A stretch of 10,462 nt of DNA from Victivallales bacterium (GTDB lineage Bacteria > Verrucomicrobiota > Lentisphaeria > Victivallales > Victivallaceae): contig JAHOYW010000194.1 in assembly GCA_019038735.1 (NCBI GenBank), positions 1 through 10,462 on the forward strand, read 5' to 3'. The notes beneath the pieces were generated by a model that did not search any database, had not been told where the DNA came from, and was given only the letters and a program-made list of their open reading frames with translations. Position 1 is the first letter of the stretch; each line of letters begins with the position of its first letter. Shown piece by piece: positions 7,626 to 10,462 of the stretch. Both the position numbers and the translations under genes were made by a program.

Positions 7626-8795
7626 TTATTTAAGTCCTTCGACAAATATTTTAATCTTCCGCAATGCTTCTTGGAGTTCTTCCATAGAAGTCGCGTAACA
7701 ACAGCGAATATAACCTTCGCCGCAAGCACCAAAAGCAGTTCCCGGAACTACTGCTACTCTTTGTTCTTCGAGCAATTGTTTCGCAAAATCCATTGACGAA
7801 AGACCCGTGCTTTTTATTGACGGGAAGAGATAAAACGCTCCTTTGGGATTAAGGCACTCTAATCCTATATCATTAAATCCTTTGACCATTACATCACGGC
7901 GTTGTTCATATTCCTGACGCATTTTTTCCATTGGCTCCATGCCGCTTTTCAAAGCTTCTTCCGCGGCTCTTTGCGCCATAATTGGAGCACACAAAATAGT
8001 ATATTGATGAATTTTGTTCATTGCAGCGATAATTTCAACAGGTCCGCAAGCATAACCAATACGGAAACCGGTCATTGCGAAAGCTTTAGAAAAACCGTGC
8101 AAAAATACGGTTCTCTCCCGCATGCCGGGTAATGAAGCGATTGTCGGCAGACGTTCTATATAGCTTAATTCAGAATATATCTCATCTGTGAAAACAATTA
8201 AATCATTTTCTATAGCTATTTCTGCTATTTCCTTCATTTGCTCCATGTTGAGCGTAGCTCCGGTTGGATTGCAAGGGAAATTAAGCATTAATATTTTAGA
8301 TTTTGCTGTAATTTTCTCTCTTAATTGTTTAATATCCAGCGAAAATTCCGTTTCCGCGGTATTCTCAATTAATACCGGAATACCGTGAGTTAATTGTATT
8401 TCAGCATTATAAGAAACATAGCAGGGCTCGCTGTAAATAACTTCATCGCCGGGATTGACCAAGGCGCGCATAGCTAAATCCATAGCTTCACTTACCCCGA
8501 CAGTTATCAGGCATTCAGTTTTCGGACAATATTGGACTCCGTAATCTTTGTCTATATATTTACAGATTTCTTCACGCAAAGACATTAAGCCTTGATTTGA
8601 AGTATAGCTTGTTTGTCCTTTATTCAAAGAAGTTATAACTGCTTCACGGATTGATTCAGGAGTTGCAAAATCAGGTTCGCCGACACCTAAAGAAATTACA
8701 TCATCGCAGCCAATCACCAAATCAAAGAATTCCCTGATTCCGCTTTTAGACATTTTTTGTACATGACTAGCTATTTTGTTGTTTAAATCTTTCAT
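7626..8795 (-). CDS. Class I/II PLP-dependent aminotransferase
   Basis: The 389-residue protein is a fold-type I aminotransferase of normal length. Visible are SLGVGEPDFATP near the N-terminus (residues 35-46), the cofactor-region segment NFPCNPTG (N176), FTDEIYSEL (D204, which contacts the pyridine nitrogen), HGFSKAFAMTGFRIGY with Schiff-base lysine K237, and YIRCCYA with substrate-carboxylate arginine R364. R364 points to an amino-acid or keto-acid substrate rather than a sugar aldehyde of the DegT/ArnB type. It resembles aspartate/aromatic-aminotransferase and PatA-like proteins, which are hard to tell apart by eye. The ATG at 8795 follows AAGAAG, and a longer frame to 8891 runs into the kinase gene without family similarity. 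It starts 16 bases after the kinase stop and ends one base before the amidohydrolase start. An aminotransferase is unexpected in a sugar operon. Confidence 0.92.
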   Translation of the reverse strand: MKDLNNKIASHVQKMSKSGIREFFDLVIGCDDVISLGVGEPDFATPESIREAVITSLNKGQTSYTSNQGLMSLREEICKYIDKDYGVQYCPKTECLITVGVSEAMDLAMRALVNPGDEVIYSEPCYVSYNAEIQLTHGIPVLIENTAETEFSLDIKQLREKITAKSKILMLNFPCNPTGATLNMEQMKEIAEIAIENDLIVFTDEIYSELSYIERLPTIASLPGMRERTVFLHGFSKAFAMTGFRIGYACGPVEIIAAMNKIHQYTILCAPIMAQRAAEEALKSGMEPMEKMRQEYEQRRDVMVKGFNDIGLECLNPKGAFYLFPSIKSTGLSSMDFAKQLLEEQRVAVVPGTAFGACGEGYIRCCYATSMEELQEALRKIKIFVEGLK

Positions 8796-8811
8796 AATTT
8801 TCTTCTTTTTG

Positions 8812-10131
8812 TTAATGTTTTTTATATATTCCCACGCCGATTCCAGCCATGATTGCCGCGCCTTTTGCTCCGGCATGCTGTGAACCAACACTTAATTTTA
8901 TGCCTGTTATTTCTTCAACAACTTGCGGCCAAATAGGACTTTTCGATGGTCCTCCGACCATTACTGCGCTATTAAATTTTATTCCTTTTTCGGCAAGAGT
9001 TTTTAGCTTTTCGTTAAGCAATACCGCTGCTCCTTCCATTACTGCGCGACTGATATTTTCGCGACTGGCGTTAATTGTAGCTGGAGTTTCGCGCAAATCT
9101 ATTTTTAATCCATCCGCTCCGGGACTGGCGTTTGCCGCGAGTTCGTTAAAAATTTCATACTTATTTTTGCCCGGCGCGATGAGATTATCAATATACCAGT
9201 CTATCGCGCGTCCAATATACGGCACCGAGAAAATTGCTCCCCAGTATCCGCCTTCTGGGGCTAGAAATGGATCACATAATAATTCAAGATCAATGATTTT
9301 TTGACGGTCGTTTTCGGGTAAAAATCCCACCCATGAAGTGCCGCAGGAAAGCATAAGCTGCCCTGGTTCACATACGCCGAGCGCGCGAGCCGCTGCCGGA
9401 TGATCAAAACTTCCGGTAATAATTTTAGTAGAAGCGGAAAGCCCGGTATCAGCTAATGCCTGTGCGTTTAAATTGCCCGCGCAATATGCGCTTGGAACTA
9501 ATTTAGAAAGTTTATTTTCTTCAATATTCAATAAATCCAGAAATTTCCGGCAATAAGTATAAGTTGTTTCTTCTTGCAGAATCGAAGTTGCTGCGGTTGA
9601 ATAGTCCAGCAGCCATTGTCCGGTAAAACGAAACAGTAGCCAGTCGGAATTCATGCAGTAGTGCTCGGCACTACGGTAAAGTTCCGGTTTGTTTTCCTGC
9701 AACCACGCCAAGTGCCCGAGTGGAAAGCTGTCAACACAGGGCCAGCCACTAATTTGCCTGACCTCAGCAACAGATAAATTTGCCAAAGTTTGAGGAGTAT
9801 TCTGCGTGGCGCGCTGATCCATCCAGTTGATGATATTACATAAGGGCTTGCCGTCTGCGTTTGTCAGTAGAGTATTGCCGGAAGCCGCCGCCATCGCCAA
9901 AGCTTTAATTTCCCCCGGGACATTTGTCGCCAGTTCCTTAATCACCGCACAGACAGCTTGATAATGTTCCTCCGGGTCTGTTTCAAACCAGCCGTTCTCA
10001 GGTTCTATTAAACAAGTATTCTTAGAGGCTTCGACAATAATATTGCCATCTTGATCCATGACCACGCCTTTAATCGCGGTCGTGCCCAAATCCAAGCCTA
10101 TCAAGAACTTTCTGTTAGATTTTTCATTCAT
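8812..10131 (-). CDS. FGGY-family carbohydrate kinase
   Basis: The 439-residue protein has the two actin-like domains of FGGY kinases, which phosphorylate sugars or polyols with ATP. The N-terminal phosphate loop reads FLIGLDLGTTAIKGVV (residues 9-24). NWMDQRA (D105) lies in the sugar-binding domain. GSFDHPAAARALG carries the likely catalytic base D243, and the C-terminal nucleotide-binding region has MVGGPSKSPIWPQVVEEI followed by HAGAKGAAIMAG. The length is slightly below typical xylulokinase (about 480-500). The substrate is not evident, but the AraA-like neighbour suggests a ketose. I chose ATG 10131 because the family alignment begins there; the ribosome binding site (AAAAGA) is weak. 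A TTG at 10182 in the same frame is possible but adds 17 residues without similarity. The 137-base gap before it holds only a weak promoter match (TTGAGT, 16 bases, TAATTA), so the gene may also depend on transcription from further upstream. Confidence 0.93.
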   Translation of the reverse strand: MNEKSNRKFLIGLDLGTTAIKGVVMDQDGNIIVEASKNTCLIEPENGWFETDPEEHYQAVCAVIKELATNVPGEIKALAMAAASGNTLLTNADGKPLCNIINWMDQRATQNTPQTLANLSVAEVRQISGWPCVDSFPLGHLAWLQENKPELYRSAEHYCMNSDWLLFRFTGQWLLDYSTAATSILQEETTYTYCRKFLDLLNIEENKLSKLVPSAYCAGNLNAQALADTGLSASTKIITGSFDHPAAARALGVCEPGQLMLSCGTSWVGFLPENDRQKIIDLELLCDPFLAPEGGYWGAIFSVPYIGRAIDWYIDNLIAPGKNKYEIFNELAANASPGADGLKIDLRETPATINASRENISRAVMEGAAVLLNEKLKTLAEKGIKFNSAVMVGGPSKSPIWPQVVEEITGIKLSVGSQHAGAKGAAIMAGIGVGIYKKH

Positions 10132-10268
10132 TCTTTTATATATCCGATTTTTATAAAATCTCACCAAAATCCTGATTTTCAAGTTAATTTTAATTAAATA
10201 TTTTTAAAATCGACTCAAATACTTTAGAAATTAGTTCAAGCGTTACTATTGCATTTTTGAACCTAATT

Positions 10269-10462
10269 TTATTTCTTTGTCCACAATCTTAAACCGTTTT
10301 TATAAAACAGAGCGTCAAGCACTTCTTTTGCAAAACATTCCGTGTACCAACCTTTCGTTATTTTCTCAGACAGGACAATTGCCGCGCTACGCTTCGCCAT
10401 CTGTAATGCGCCCCAGGATGCTTCAGGATTCAATGTATCGCCTCCAAACGCAATTATTTTAG
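10269..10462 (-). CDS. C-terminus of a probable amidohydrolase-2 family protein, 5' end outside window
   Basis: Reading the reverse strand from the right edge gives about 63 codons ending at TAA 10269-10271. They begin KIIAFGGDTLNPEASWGALQ and end FYKNGLRLWTKK. The IAFGGD start matches the last metal-ligand strand of TIM-barrel amidohydrolases (the Asp after FGxD). The helical tail with KNGLRLW matches the usual C-terminus, in which an N/G-x-x-R-L-(F/W) motif caps the barrel. The other amidohydrolase in the window has FGSDVP at the same point and a similar FFYNN...DL tail. The gene points the same way as the kinase, 137 bases upstream of it, and probably belongs to the same cluster. Only the end is visible, so the family is likely but not certain, and the substrate is unknown. 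Confidence 0.65.
   Translation of the reverse strand, partial: KIIAFGGDTLNPEASWGALQMAKRSAAIVLSEKITKGWYTECFAKEVLDALFYKNGLRLWTKK

Noticed and set aside
7625..7732. 36-residue N-terminal extension of the amidohydrolase into the aminotransferase gene
   Set aside because: It only overlaps the aminotransferase coding sequence in another frame. The ATG at 7624 has its own GAAGGA site and begins one base after the upstream stop.
8796..8891. 32-residue N-terminal extension of the aminotransferase into the kinase gene
   Set aside because: It lies inside the kinase coding region and has no family similarity. ATG 8795 gives a normal N-terminus with a ribosome binding site.
10132..10268. Promoter for the kinase operon
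   Set aside because: The best match (TTGAGT, 16 bases, TAATTA) is weak in AT-rich DNA, so it is mentioned in the kinase entry but not called as a feature.
10277..10462. Plus-strand open frame of 61 codons at the right edge
   Set aside because: It is the opposite strand of the minus-strand amidohydrolase C-terminus, which has recognisable family features.

Overview
The window looks like a bacterial chromosome fragment: compact minus-strand operon, Shine-Dalgarno sites, sigma70-like promoters and a CCA-encoding tRNA end. The taxon cannot be fixed from sequence alone. The combination of a GH38 mannosidase, a GntR/LacI hybrid regulator, and several sugar and COG2159-type hydrolase genes would fit a polysaccharide-degrading anaerobe such as a member of Lentisphaerota/Kiritimatiellota, but this is a weak inference.

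Layout. Bases 1-870 are visibly more AT-rich than the rest. They hold a truncated ribbon-helix-helix-like gene (minus) and a divergent XRE/CI-like DNA-binding protein gene (plus), and end with the 3' part of a tRNA-Arg(CCG) gene that has no 5' half next to it. The simplest reading is that this is the right-hand end of an integrated element. The 3' tRNA fragment would be the distal attachment-site copy, with the complete tRNA further left, outside the window. A strong hairpin at 927-970 then separates this from the chromosomal operon.

From 10462 down to 1009 everything reads on the minus strand. In transcription order: the C-terminus of a probable amidohydrolase, an FGGY sugar kinase, a class I/II PLP aminotransferase, a complete COG2159-type amidohydrolase, an L-arabinose/L-fucose-isomerase-family protein, a GntR/LacI-type (AraR-like) regulator with its own promoter and a three-fold repeat operator, and a GH38 alpha-mannosidase gene broken by three frameshifts.

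The kinase-to-isomerase genes are packed tightly (16-base gap, 1-base gap, 4-base ATGA overlap) and are surely co-expressed. The isomerase and kinase suggest aldose-to-ketose conversion and phosphorylation. The aminotransferase and the two amidohydrolases do not belong to any standard pentose or fucose pathway I know, so the operon may serve an unusual modified sugar. The mannosidase reading frame is disrupted and also lacks the family's catalytic aspartate, so that glycosidase function appears lost.
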